64,000 nucleotides of DNA from NCBI GenBank assembly GCA_910579275.1, contig CAJTTO010000004.1, positions 62,001 through 126,000 on the forward strand. The letters run 5' to 3'. The notes below the pieces were generated by a model. That model was given only the letters and a program-made list of their open reading frames with translations. It searched no databases and was not told where the DNA came from. Both the position numbers and the translations under genes were made by a program. The stretch comes from an uncultured Lachnospiraceae bacterium (GTDB lineage: Bacteria; Bacillota; Clostridia; Lachnospirales; Lachnospiraceae). Below, one piece after another: positions 8,790 to 16,007 of this stretch (position 1 is the first letter of the stretch; every line of letters starts with the position of its first letter).

Positions 8790-9239
8790 TTATTCTTCCA
8801 TCGCCTGCAGGTAATCCCTGTCCCACAAAAGTATTTTCAGCTTGCGCGCTGCCTGCACTGCCGATTTTGTAAAATACTGGTTTGTCAGCACGGCACCGAC
8901 CATTCTGTCATAATAGTCGCGCCCGGCGTAAGCTTCCTGCACTGCCTTCACGCCGACAAGCCCCGTATAGCGCTTGCACTGTATGGCATATGTGACGCCC
9001 TCTTTTTCCGCAAGAATATCAATCCCGTAATCACCGCTGCTTCTCGTGACCTGCACATCGACAAATCCGTTCTCCGCAAGCAAATCCGCACAATAATATT
9101 CAAAGTCTAAGCCGTCCATCTCGTCAAGTTCCCGTGTTCTGGCATTTTTGCGAAACTGTCTGCAAAGCAGGACGCCCGCCGCAGCAACCAGCACAATGCC
9201 AGCCACAACCGCTGTAAGAAGCAATAATTGTGTATTCAT
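8790..9239 (-). CDS. membrane-anchored Mrr-like PD-(D/E)XK nuclease domain protein
   Basis: 149 residues: one N-terminal transmembrane helix (about residues 4-25, LLLLTAVVAGIVLVAAAGVL), a short basic linker, then a restriction-endonuclease-like domain. The active-site pattern is visible as DGLDFEYYCADLL, SSGDYGIDILAE (catalytic Asp) and YAIQCKRYTG (Q-x-K). The Mrr_cat family often occurs as such small membrane-tethered proteins of unknown role, possibly acting on foreign or damaged DNA near the membrane. Co-transcribed with ylmH downstream (24-nt gap). A Mrr-type restriction function is inference only. Confidence 0.82.
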   Translation of the reverse strand: MNTQLLLLTAVVAGIVLVAAAGVLLCRQFRKNARTRELDEMDGLDFEYYCADLLAENGFVDVQVTRSSGDYGIDILAEKEGVTYAIQCKRYTGLVGVKAVQEAYAGRDYYDRMVGAVLTNQYFTKSAVQAARKLKILLWDRDYLQAMEE

Positions 9240-9348
9240 TTGTGACTTCCTTTACCTATATTTTATCTTCCTGTTATTTGATATCTATAGAAAATACCGA
9301 CTACAGAATCTGTTTACCGTTTTTTATTACAAATGAATTATTCCTCAT

Positions 9349-9894
9349 CTACTCGCATGTTTCTAAATATTCTGACAGCAAGGCTGAAGACGGATTCAAT
9401 CGCAATGCCCTGTTGTATTCCGAGCCATCTTCGTCAGGCGGTGCCTGTTCTACATTAATAACTACACACTCACGTTCTTTTCCAGTTCCAAAAAGACCCG
9501 AATCATCAAGCCTTTTCATCGCTTTCTCCATGGAATCAATCCGCACACCCCACTCAGTTCCATAAAGTTCTTCATCTGATAATTTATCTGCCCTTTTGTC
9601 CAGCAATTCGCTTACTTCACCAAAAAATTCGTCATATCCATAATCAGCATAGGGAGAATCCGCGCTGTCCCATTTCCACCAATGCTTCTCTTCATCAGGT
9701 ATTTGCTGTTCAATAATTGATTTTTCCAGAGCTTCATAAGACCATGCTGAAATATATGGATGCAGGCCCTCATCAAAAATAAACGAATAGAAATAAAAAT
9801 GTTCTTTGGTCGTTTCTTTTAAAGACAGAAACGCTGCTCTGGCAGCTTTCACAAAGGCTTCAACAAGTTCTTCGTTATCTTTTTCAGTACACAT
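9349..9894 (-). CDS. DUF4303 family protein
   Basis: About 181 residues, acidic, no signal peptide. The pattern FYFYSFIFDEG, PYISAWSYEALEK, a tryptophan-rich KHWWKWDSADSPYADYGYDEFF block and the C-terminal VVINVEQAPPDE strand match my recollection of DUF4303, a family often seen near polymorphic toxin or SMI1/KNR4-type immunity genes; no toxin is visible here. The frame opens at a GTG at 9900, but GGAG sits closer to the ATG at 9894, which I prefer. It lies 66 nt downstream of the Rpn-type gene. Function unknown. Confidence 0.65.
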   Translation of the reverse strand: MCTEKDNEELVEAFVKAARAAFLSLKETTKEHFYFYSFIFDEGLHPYISAWSYEALEKSIIEQQIPDEEKHWWKWDSADSPYADYGYDEFFGEVSELLDKRADKLSDEELYGTEWGVRIDSMEKAMKRLDDSGLFGTGKERECVVINVEQAPPDEDGSEYNRALRLNPSSALLSEYLETCE

Positions 9895-9966
9895 ATCCAC
9901 TCCAACCTTTCTGTTCTATAGATTCCGATAGTGTTGTCTTCCCTACTGGGCATATGATAGGCGGCT

Positions 9967-10983
9967 TCACTTGCAGTGCATTGTACCCGCATATGTTTCG
10001 TAATATTTTCTTGCCGTTTTTTCATCAAGTGCAAACCGCTTTCTGAGTTTTCCTATTATCGTTTCTTCGGCTATTCCGTCTTCCAGCTTATCCACGATAA
10101 ATGCCTCAATTCCCTCTTCTCGTCCAGCCTCCCTGCCTTCTTCTCTGCCAGCCTCTCGTCCCTGATATATTAGTATTTCATCTCTTGAAAACTGTGCCAT
10201 TGTCATATCGCATACCTCCTTATCCGACAACAAATCTACAAAAATTCCCCGCTTGAGCATTAGTTCTAGGAACTCTGCCGTGCTTGATATATTCCGTGGT
10301 TTTTTGTATGTTTCATTTCCTTGGGTTCGCTGCATATACGTTATTCCGTTTGCTGTCAGGGCATAGTCCTGCATATCGCTTTCGTAGGGCAGAAAACGTT
10401 CCGGTTTTTTCTCCTGTTCAATGTATTCCAGCATTTCGCACTGTGTCATTCGGAAATCGTATACATGTACCTCTACCTCCAAATCCGGCTTTCTCGCTCC
10501 GTCCTTACTTCTGATGGCTGCCGGAATGTATGACTCGCTCAGGGATATGTCGTACTGCAGCGTCTGGGGCAGTCTGTTTTCCTGCTGCTCCAGCCCAATC
10601 TGCAGCAGATATAGTTTCGGTACCGGAAAGTATACCCTGCTTCTGCCGTACAGCAGTTGTTCGCTGTCCACCGTGGAGCGCAGACCCGCCACAATGTATT
10701 CCAGCATTCTGTACGGAATGTTGGGTGACACGGACGACTGCTCTTCCATCATTATATAAAAGACATCTCCGCATAAAAATGCGAGGTCATTCTCCTTGTT
10801 TCCGAACAGTACCGGACGCACGTTTGCAGCCGATACCCGCTCACTCTTGAGGCCTAATAAATCCGCTGCCAGTTTCCGCCGGCGTTCTTCCGACTCATAT
10901 ACCTTCTTAAAAAATGTGTCTTTCGCCTTTCTGTTTATCGGCATTGTCTGCCGTATTCCTTGTTGTACATTCTTCTGACGCAT
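9967..10983 (-). CDS. Rpn/PD-(D/E)XK transposase-type nuclease family protein
   Basis: About 338 residues. Family features: KDTFFKKVYESEERRRKLAAD at the N-terminus, then the nuclease core with NDLAFLCGDVFYIMMEEQSSVSPNIP (in part; D, E and Q/S positions of the PD-(D/E)XK fold), SRVYFPVPKLYLLQIG, and a C-terminal tail of near-perfect GREAGREEG repeats. Related Rpn proteins promote RecA-independent recombination in E. coli; that role is not demonstrated here. The frame opens at 11052, but AGAGGAGAAGG precedes the ATG at 10983. The repeated tail (about 10128-10165) is encoded by short direct DNA repeats. Confidence 0.82.
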   Translation of the reverse strand: MRQKNVQQGIRQTMPINRKAKDTFFKKVYESEERRRKLAADLLGLKSERVSAANVRPVLFGNKENDLAFLCGDVFYIMMEEQSSVSPNIPYRMLEYIVAGLRSTVDSEQLLYGRSRVYFPVPKLYLLQIGLEQQENRLPQTLQYDISLSESYIPAAIRSKDGARKPDLEVEVHVYDFRMTQCEMLEYIEQEKKPERFLPYESDMQDYALTANGITYMQRTQGNETYKKPRNISSTAEFLELMLKRGIFVDLLSDKEVCDMTMAQFSRDEILIYQGREAGREEGREAGREEGIEAFIVDKLEDGIAEETIIGKLRKRFALDEKTARKYYETYAGTMHCK

Positions 10984-11034
10984 TTCCTGCCTTCTCCTCT
11001 GTTGTATTTTTAATTTGCCAGCCGGTATATAAGC

Positions 11035-11063
11035 AGTATATATTGCGTACATCTGTTTGTCAA
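11035..11063 (-). promoter_or_regulatory. promoter of the Rpn-type gene
   Basis: Minus strand TTGACA (11058-11063), 17-nt spacer, TATACT (11035-11040), about 50 nt upstream of the chosen ATG. It overlaps the spurious N-terminal extension of the frame, supporting the shorter start. Confidence 0.75.
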
Positions 11064-11231
11064 GAACTTTTGTTCGTATTTAATAAATTGTTTTTCTACT
11101 TTTAGTATACACAATCTGCTCTTTTTTCACAAGTTTATACTGACGGTCGAAAAGACTGACCATTCAGTATTAAGTTATGCACACAGCCGCATAAGGAAAT
11201 ATGCCGCTTTACAACCGTTCCATAATTTTTC

Positions 11232-11260
11232 TTTACAAATGCGGCAATATAGTGTATAGT
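11232..11260 (+). promoter_or_regulatory. promoter of the folate riboswitch-transporter unit
   Basis: TTTACA (11232-11237), 17-nt spacer, TATAGT (11255-11260). Transcription would start near 11267, about 45 nt ahead of the THF aptamer. Confidence 0.7.
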
Positions 11261-11311
11261 GCGATTAGCGGCATTTGACTGTGCCGTGTGTAACCAATCA
11301 TTTTTATTCAT

Positions 11312-11414
11312 TGCAGAGTAGAATCGCGTGCGTTAAGTGCCTTGTGAACAGGGAGTTGTCACAGGGACGAAAAAACAGTTTGTTTTGCGGTACGAGGTTC
11401 GCATCCCGCTGCTA
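11312..11414 (+). promoter_or_regulatory. tetrahydrofolate (THF) riboswitch
   Basis: The conserved THF aptamer blocks are present in order: GCAGAGTAGA at 11313, GCGTTAAGTGCC at about 11331, GGGAGTTGTC (the hairpin with the conserved GGGA..GUC loop), GCGGTACGAGG, and the closing GCATCCCGCTGC ending at 11412. P1 pairs GCAG (11313-11316) with CTGC (11409-11412). It lies about 105 nt upstream of an ECF S-component gene on the same strand. No clear T-run terminator follows, so control could be at translation; the anti-Shine-Dalgarno partner is not obvious to me. Confidence 0.88.
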
Positions 11415-11519
11415 CATATTTGACATTTTTAAGGACTGCGTCGAACGTTCTTTTTCGAATGCCTTGGTTGAAAGTCTCATTTGTGTAGTTTCAGGTTGCT
11501 GCATAAAGGAGGTTTTTTT

Positions 11520-12092
11520 ATGCAAAAATTGAAGAAGCACTATCTGGACTCTATGAAGGAGCTCACGGTCACCCGAAATCTTACCCTTTGCGGACTGATG
11601 GCGGCGCTTGCCATTGTCTTGAACTATACGACTTCCATTTTTATTACGCCCAACATCCGCATCGGTTTCTCCGGTTATCCAAACCGCATTGTCGAGTATA
11701 TGTTTGGCCCATTTGTCGGGGCAATTTTCGGGGCGGTACTTGATATCCTGAAATACTTCCTAAAGCCCGACGGCGGCGCATTTTTCTTTGGCTATACGTT
11801 CAACGTCATGGTTGCCGGCGTCATTTATGGTTCTATCCTGCACAGGAAGCCAGTCAGGGTATGGCGCATTTTTATCGCGGAATTTCTCGTGAAGCTGATT
11901 GTCAACTGCGGTCTGAACACATTGTGGATTGCTGTGCTGGGCGGTAAGTCCTTTGTGGCGATTCTCCCCGCACGCGTTATCAAAAATGCGATTATGCTGC
12001 CGATCGACACGATGATTCTGTTTTTCGTGCTTACATTTATATCGCTTATTTTGAACAAGTCGGAGTTTTCCGGTTATAATCGCATGAAATAA
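11520..12092 (+). CDS. folT: ECF transporter S component, folate family
   Basis: Substrate-binding membrane subunit of an energy-coupling-factor vitamin transporter; needs the shared EcfA/A'/T module, not encoded in the window. 190 residues with about six hydrophobic segments, including LCGLMAALAIVLNYT, FGPFVGAIFGAVLDIL and PIDTMILFFVLTFISLIL. The motif IRIGFSGYPNRIVEYMFGP (in part) fits the folate-type subgroup. AAAGGAGG at about 11506 places the start at the ATG at 11520, not the upstream frame start at 11481. The THF riboswitch immediately upstream independently points to folate as the substrate. Confidence 0.9.
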   Translation: MQKLKKHYLDSMKELTVTRNLTLCGLMAALAIVLNYTTSIFITPNIRIGFSGYPNRIVEYMFGPFVGAIFGAVLDILKYFLKPDGGAFFFGYTFNVMVAGVIYGSILHRKPVRVWRIFIAEFLVKLIVNCGLNTLWIAVLGGKSFVAILPARVIKNAIMLPIDTMILFFVLTFISLILNKSEFSGYNRMK

Positions 12093-12174
12093 ATTCCGGT
12101 TTATCTATATTAACCCGCTGTAAAGCCTGTATTTTCAAGGCGCATCGCTTATTAAAGGTTCAAACCTTATGCAT

Positions 12175-12220
12175 TTTCCCTTGTTTTGCCCTTATGAGCC
12201 AAAGCAAGGGAAATTTTTTT
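12175..12220 (+). terminator. terminator downstream of the folate transporter
   Basis: Stem TTTCCCTTG (12175-12183) with CAAGGGAAA (12205-12213), extended by further pairs inside, followed by seven T residues (12214-12220). Confidence 0.75.
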
Positions 12221-12279
12221 ACTTGTTCACCGTTCTCAAGGGAGACAATTATCCCGATGTTCAAACACTTATGCGTACT

Positions 12280-12392
12280 GTTACAATTCACACCCGCGCT
12301 GGTTTTTATCGGCATACAAGCTATTGAGGTATGAATTATAACAGATTTTGGCGCATGATTCCCACTACTTTGGTGGATGTCCGAACAGTAAC
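12280..12392. repeat. family-A MITE-like element
   Basis: 113 bp bounded by GTTACAATTCACACC and GAACAGTAAC. Shared internal blocks are TTTTTATCGGCATACAAGCT, ATTGAGGTATGAAT and GGCGCATGATTCCCACTA. Copies occur at 15664, 49565 (inverted, mosaic) and 54918. No open reading frame of its own. It fills most of the gap between the folate transporter terminator and the next promoter. Confidence 0.75.
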
Positions 12393-12432
12393 GAACTGTT
12401 ACTTCAATTCTGCAAAACACAATAAACTATCT

Positions 12433-12461
12433 TAGACAAAATAAAAGAAATATGTTATAAT
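12433..12461 (+). promoter_or_regulatory. promoter of the XRE regulator-membrane protein pair
   Basis: TAGACA (12433-12438), 17-nt spacer, TATAAT (12456-12461), about 33 nt ahead of the start codon. Confidence 0.6.
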
Positions 12462-12494
12462 AAGCCGATATTTTTGAGTGGAGGGAGCGATTGG

Positions 12495-12716
12495 ATGGCG
12501 AAGCAGAAATATTCTTTTGACAGCAAGATACACATTTACAGAGCGACAAAGCGAATGAGCCAGCAAGAACTAGCCGACCTTGTGGGGGTATCACGACAAA
12601 CGATTATACAGCTTGAACGAAATCGTTATAATCCCTCTATGCTGCTCGCATACAGTATTTCAAAAGTATTTGACGTTACGATTGAAGATTTATTTGACTT
12701 TAAGGAGGAATATTAA
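12495..12716 (+). CDS. small XRE-family HTH regulator
   Basis: 73 residues, essentially a single Cro/C1-type helix-turn-helix: KRMSQQELADLVGVSRQTI followed by QLERNRYNPSMLLAYSISKVF and VTIEDLFDF, the YozG-like subgroup. GGAGGGAG precedes the ATG at 12495; the longer frame from 12474 lacks a ribosome binding site. The stop codon directly abuts the ATG of the following membrane protein, so the two are translationally linked. Such pairs commonly regulate their own small operon; the target is unknown. Confidence 0.88.
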   Translation: MAKQKYSFDSKIHIYRATKRMSQQELADLVGVSRQTIIQLERNRYNPSMLLAYSISKVFDVTIEDLFDFKEEY

Positions 12717-13034
12717 ATGGTTGAATCGTTGAATCGTTTATTTGACAGCAGAATTTTTATGAAAATAAATGCAGGTTTTGGTTTCCTGCTTTTTGGTTTT
12801 TTCTTATACTTCTATTTTTCGAAAGAAGGACGGGATGAACGTGGCCGTGGGCTTATTGCTACGGCTTCACTGATCTCTTATATCATGTTGTTTATCCTCC
12901 TGAATATTTTCGCATATACATTGATATGGTCTATGGATAACATCGTCCGGTTGGCAAACGGGATACAAACAGTTTATACCCTGTTTCTTTTAACGGCTGA
13001 TGTTGCATTATTGATTTTAAGGAAAATCAGGTAA
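12717..13034 (+). CDS. small membrane protein paired with the XRE regulator
   Basis: 105 residues with about three hydrophobic helices: GFGFLLFGFFLYFYF, ATASLISYIMLFILLNIFAYTLI (in part) and TLFLLTADVALLILRKIR, and a charged loop EGRDERGRG between the first two. No family recognised with confidence; small membrane partners of YozG-like regulators look similar. Its ATG follows the regulator stop with no gap; the site AAGGAGG lies inside the end of the regulator gene. A terminator follows at 13091. Confidence 0.75.
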   Translation: MVESLNRLFDSRIFMKINAGFGFLLFGFFLYFYFSKEGRDERGRGLIATASLISYIMLFILLNIFAYTLIWSMDNIVRLANGIQTVYTLFLLTADVALLILRKIR

Positions 13035-13090
13035 CGTACACTACACAGCATCTTAACCCATGCTCCTGATTCCCATTCGCTAAATGAGTC

Positions 13091-13129
13091 TTCTTGCTTA
13101 TCATCAAAAAGATAGGCAAGAATTTTTTT
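13091..13129 (+). terminator. terminator of the XRE-membrane protein operon
   Basis: TTCTTGCTTATC (13091-13102) pairs with GATAGGCAAGAA (13111-13122) through one G-T pair, 8-nt loop, followed by seven T residues. Confidence 0.85.
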
Positions 13130-13150
13130 ATATCAAATTGTAATAAATAC

Positions 13151-13179
13151 TTTACATTTAGTCGTAAATTATTTATAAT
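13151..13179 (+). promoter_or_regulatory. promoter of the orphan 168-residue gene
   Basis: TTTACA (13151-13156), 17-nt spacer, TATAAT (13174-13179), about 45 nt before the ATG. Confidence 0.7.
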
Positions 13180-13225
13180 ATAGGCGATAGGATAGTTTAT
13201 CAGAATTTGAAAGGAGCTTGAATCA

Positions 13226-13732
13226 ATGGCAAACGAAAAAAATGTCAGCAAAATCATTAAGAAATTAGGGTATAAACCCAAACAACATGCCTGTATCGTC
13301 GTAAATTATGCACCCGACGATTCTTTCGCCAGCAAGTTGTTCCATTTTTTTACTTTGAAATATTACATCATGCAACTGTGTGAAGAAGAAATTGTCTTTC
13401 TTCCCATTCAGGTTATCTTTTTTGCAGGTATGTATCCGAAGAAAGAAATTGCATTGAGAATCCCTTATGATACACTCCGGTCTATAAAAATTACCGAGGT
13501 CAGCAAATTAAATTATGAAGTCACCTTCACAACAGATACGGACACCATACGCCTCTCTGTGCAGAAAAAAGAATGGAGTGAATTTCGTTCCGCCGGAACA
13601 ATTGCAACAGGAAATAGTTTTCTGAATGTTGGCGTATTAGCCGCAGCTACCGAGAGTTGGAAGTCGATAAATTGGCACAGGCAGAACTTAGACAACACGT
13701 TTTCTTTGTTGCAGAATTTACCACAGTATTAA
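13226..13732 (+). CDS. uncharacterised protein, possible PH-like fold
   Basis: 168 residues, cytosolic. GAAAGGAG stands before the ATG, and a good promoter and flanking terminators make it a stand-alone gene. Composition alternates strands and short loops (ACIVVNYAPDD, EEIVFLPIQVIFFAG, ALRIPYDTLRSIKITEV, YEVTFTTDTDTIRLSVQ) ending in a helix, the layout of bacterial pleckstrin-homology-like proteins such as YvbH/YokE-type domains. The family assignment is a guess from strand pattern. The C-terminal half is polar, ending QNLPQY. Confidence 0.6.
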   Translation: MANEKNVSKIIKKLGYKPKQHACIVVNYAPDDSFASKLFHFFTLKYYIMQLCEEEIVFLPIQVIFFAGMYPKKEIALRIPYDTLRSIKITEVSKLNYEVTFTTDTDTIRLSVQKKEWSEFRSAGTIATGNSFLNVGVLAAATESWKSINWHRQNLDNTFSLLQNLPQY

Positions 13733-13810
13733 GCGCCTTAGAGCCAGTTTTCAAATTATCATTGTAATACTTCGTTCCTATATGATGTAAGTGCTGACAG
13801 TTTTACAAAT

Positions 13811-13849
13811 AAAGAGAGAACTGGTTCATATTTTGACCAGTCCTCTCTT
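13811..13849 (-). terminator. terminator of the queuosine-precursor transporter operon
   Basis: AAGAGAGAACTGGTT-type arm (13812-13826) against GACCAGTCCTCTCTT (13835-13849), with a few mismatches; T-rich on the minus-strand 3' side. It lies about 33 nt past the transporter stop. Confidence 0.6.
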
Positions 13850-13881
13850 GTCTGTGTTCTGGAGAAATTTGGCTTTTTGCG

Positions 13882-14589
13882 TCAGTGGGAACCGCCTTTT
13901 TTTTTCTGGTGCAGATGCCGTGCCAGATACACGAAGGGCGTGTCCGCAATGCTTGTGGCCACAAAAATAATATAGCTGGCGATAGCAATGGAAACCAGTG
14001 TCTTTGTATCATAGGTGCCCAAAAATGCGCCCCATGTGAACAGGACTGTGTTTAGAAGCTGGGATACCAGCGTGGAGCCATTGTTTCGGAGCCACAGCAA
14101 TTTCTTGGAGTCACCGAACCTGCTTTTGGTGAACGCCCACCATTTATGGTATGCCCACACGTCGAAAAGCTGGACAATGACGTATACAATAATGCCTACC
14201 GCCATTAAGCGGGGGGTATTGGAGAAGACTGTGCGGATGGCCGGGGATGCAAAATCATTTTCATTTGGCACATACAGCATCCAAGACTGGCTTAAGAAAA
14301 TGAAGATGACTGAAGTGGCAATCCCAAGGTAAACCGCAGTCTGGGCGGCTTTTTTCCCATAAAGCTCGCTCAAAATGTCCGTTACCAGAAAGGTTGAGGC
14401 AAACAGGATATTGCCCAGCGTCATTTCCATGCCGAAGGCAGTTACCATAATCAAAACTTCAATATTTGCCGCAATAGTAGCCAGAACAGTCCACAAATAC
14501 AGCCCCTGCTCCTGAAACAGCCAGAATAGGAACACAACTGTGGAAAAAGTAAGGAATAAGGATACCAATAAAAGAATTTCATTCTGCAT
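13882..14589 (-). CDS. queuosine precursor transporter (VUT/YhhQ family)
   Basis: Membrane importer for queuosine precursors (preQ0, preQ1 or queuine), 235 residues with about six helices. The central hallmark AFGMEMTLGNILFASTFLVTDILSELYG (in part; the ..TDILSE.YG motif) and YVIVQLFDVWAYHKWW are typical of the family, as is LLNTVLFTWGAFLG. Its start overlaps the stop of the upstream radical SAM gene by 11 nt, and the pair is downstream of a preQ1-I riboswitch, so the substrate class is supported by three independent cues. A C-terminal His/Lys-rich tail is present. Confidence 0.93.
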   Translation of the reverse strand: MQNEILLLVSLFLTFSTVVFLFWLFQEQGLYLWTVLATIAANIEVLIMVTAFGMEMTLGNILFASTFLVTDILSELYGKKAAQTAVYLGIATSVIFIFLSQSWMLYVPNENDFASPAIRTVFSNTPRLMAVGIIVYVIVQLFDVWAYHKWWAFTKSRFGDSKKLLWLRNNGSTLVSQLLNTVLFTWGAFLGTYDTKTLVSIAIASYIIFVATSIADTPFVYLARHLHQKKKGGSH

Positions 14590-15313
14590 GTTCTACAACG
14601 CCTCCTACGCCGAAAGCAGTATTTTCCATTAAAATATCTACCCGGCTGTTTTCTATGTATTTTGGATAAAGTTCCTTGGTGAAACTTGCAATGACACGGG
14701 GATCCGGCTTGATGGGCTTTTTGTTTTCCTGCATTATGTTAATGCAGACCCGCTCAAAATAGGCAAGGCCGGTTTGGATGTCCCTGTCCATGCTTTCCGC
14801 AGTCTGGCCGGGGATACCTTGCAACAGGCAGACCTCGTCAAAATATTCCGCCAGTTCCTCTGGGGAACGGGCGTCAATGCCTTTATCCAGATAGCTTTCC
14901 CGAAATAGGGCATCGAAAGTTTCTACGCCGGTTTTCACCTTCAGTTCAATCCCATGGGCTGCAAAGCGCTTGCGGAATGGGGGAATTGCCTCCCGATGCC
15001 GCCAGTGGCACTCAAAATGTACTTGGGTGATATGGCAGTCCTTGCAGACTGTTTCAATCAGTGCAAGGGTTTCCTCATCCAAGTCCACAAAGCTGCCGGA
15101 ATTAATCACCTCCAGCTTATGGTGGATACCAGTGACTTTTTCAAGCTGTTCCCGGTTCAGGGCAAAATTTGCGCTGCTGTCTGGGGAAAAATCAAGATGG
15201 TAGTCGCAGAATCGGCACCGTCTCCAAGAACAGCCAAGCCCCCGCAGCATGACGATTTCACGGGGATTTTTTTCATTGATGACCGCATAGCGGTTTGGGT
15301 TAAAATCTTCCAT
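14579..15313 (-). CDS. radical SAM protein in a preQ1-riboswitch unit, possible queuosine-salvage enzyme
   Basis: 244 residues. Cluster motif is GLGCSWRRCRFCDYH, i.e. C-x4-C-x2-C rather than the classical C-x3-C-x2-C. Further features are ELKVKTGVETFDALFRESYL, EVCLLQGIPGQT and a C-terminal VDILMENTAFGVGG. AAAGGAAG sets the start at 15313; the frame opens at 15358. It is translationally overlapped with a queuosine-precursor transporter and preceded by a preQ1-I riboswitch, so a role in queuosine metabolism or salvage is a strong inference. A radical SAM queuine lyase (QueL) is known from Clostridioides difficile salvage; whether this is that enzyme cannot be decided by eye. Confidence 0.82.
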   Translation of the reverse strand: MEDFNPNRYAVINEKNPREIVMLRGLGCSWRRCRFCDYHLDFSPDSSANFALNREQLEKVTGIHHKLEVINSGSFVDLDEETLALIETVCKDCHITQVHFECHWRHREAIPPFRKRFAAHGIELKVKTGVETFDALFRESYLDKGIDARSPEELAEYFDEVCLLQGIPGQTAESMDRDIQTGLAYFERVCINIMQENKKPIKPDPRVIASFTKELYPKYIENSRVDILMENTAFGVGGVVEHAE

Positions 15314-15417
15314 GGACTTCCTTTCTGTGCAGCTAAAAATATGCACAATGAATCTCATTGTTTATCAGTTCTGGATGCAAGAACAAAGTGGGCAAGCCAC
15401 ATCGTTTCTTATGAAAT

Positions 15418-15439
15418 AAAAAAAGCACGCAGAACGTGC
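15418..15439 (-). terminator. riboswitch-controlled terminator (attenuator)
   Basis: On the minus strand GCACG-TTCTG-CGTGC followed by seven T residues (stem 15425-15439). It lies between the preQ1 aptamer and the radical SAM start, as expected for transcription attenuation. Confidence 0.75.
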
Positions 15440-15501
15440 CCACACAGAAAAACGGTTTTTTCCGCCACAGGGAGCCTGTGCAGAATCCTTCCGTTTTCAT
15501 A

Positions 15502-15543
15502 TCCCTAGTTTTGTTTAAAGACAGGATGGTCACGAACTGTCTT
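15502..15543 (-). promoter_or_regulatory. preQ1-I riboswitch aptamer
   Basis: Read on the minus strand: P1 arm AGACAG (15542-15537), loop GTTCGTGACCATCC, P1 arm CTGTCT (15524-15519), then an A-rich tail TTTAAACAAAACTAGG (from 15518), the class-I preQ1 layout of a short hairpin whose loop pairs with the A-rich/CUAG tail. The arrangement closely resembles the Thermoanaerobacter preQ1-I aptamer tail (AACAAAAC-AGG). The promoter is about 50 nt upstream and a terminator about 65 nt downstream. It precedes the radical SAM and VUT transporter genes. Confidence 0.8.
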
Positions 15544-15594
15544 ATGCAATTTTGTCTTGCAATACCATGCAGGCAGATTGCCTGTCTGCGAAAT

Positions 15595-15623
15595 ATTCTA
15601 CCACATTGGGACCGCATATGCAA
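15595..15623 (-). promoter_or_regulatory. promoter of the preQ1-controlled operon
   Basis: Minus strand TTGCAT (15618-15623), 17-nt spacer, TAGAAT (15595-15600). Predicted transcription start near 15588 leaves room for an additional hairpin (CAGGCAATCTGCCTG) before the aptamer. Confidence 0.65.
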
Positions 15624-15663
15624 GGGGAAAATTAATTTCCCCCACGACAAACGCATGAATGGT

Positions 15664-15806
15664 GTTACAATTCACACCCACGCCAGTTTTTATCGGCATA
15701 CAAGCTATTGAGGTGTGAATGATAACAGATTTTGCACACAAAATGCTAAAAGGCAAGCATTTTGGCGCATGATTCCCACTACTTTGGCGGATATCCAAAC
15801 AGTAAC
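15664..15806. repeat. family-A MITE-like element (longest copy)
   Basis: 143 bp from GTTACAATTCACACCC to AACAGTAAC. Compared with the 12280 and 54918 copies it carries an extra internal inverted repeat, CAAAATGCTAAAAGGCAAGCATTTTG, here noted in part as CAAAATGCT / AGCATTTTG, which the mosaic copy at 49565 shares. Non-coding. The remainder of the 650-nt gap around it holds the preQ1 control region on one side and nothing recognised between 15807 and 16007. Confidence 0.78.
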
Positions 15807-16007
15807 CATGAATGTCAACTGAATGTCTGCGCGTTTCAATATAAGCTTTGCATCGGCACAGTTTAATTGAAGAAATACCGGTTTATTTTCCTTTTTTTGC
15901 CGAACACGTTTTTTCCCTTTTTTCGCTGTGGAAAGTGTGCTAAACTAGATGAAGAATATTATTTCTTTGTTCCTACAAGAGGGGGATTTTTAACGGAGGG
16001 CTACATA

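Noticed and set aside
12160..12420. Minus-strand 86-codon ORF
   Set aside because: Made entirely of the family-A element and the folT terminator; similar peptides recur at the other copies (15598-15798, 49532-49849), as expected for repeats.
15333..15656. Minus-strand 107-codon ORF upstream of the radical SAM gene
   Set aside because: It covers the promoter, preQ1 aptamer and terminator, so it is regulatory DNA rather than coding.
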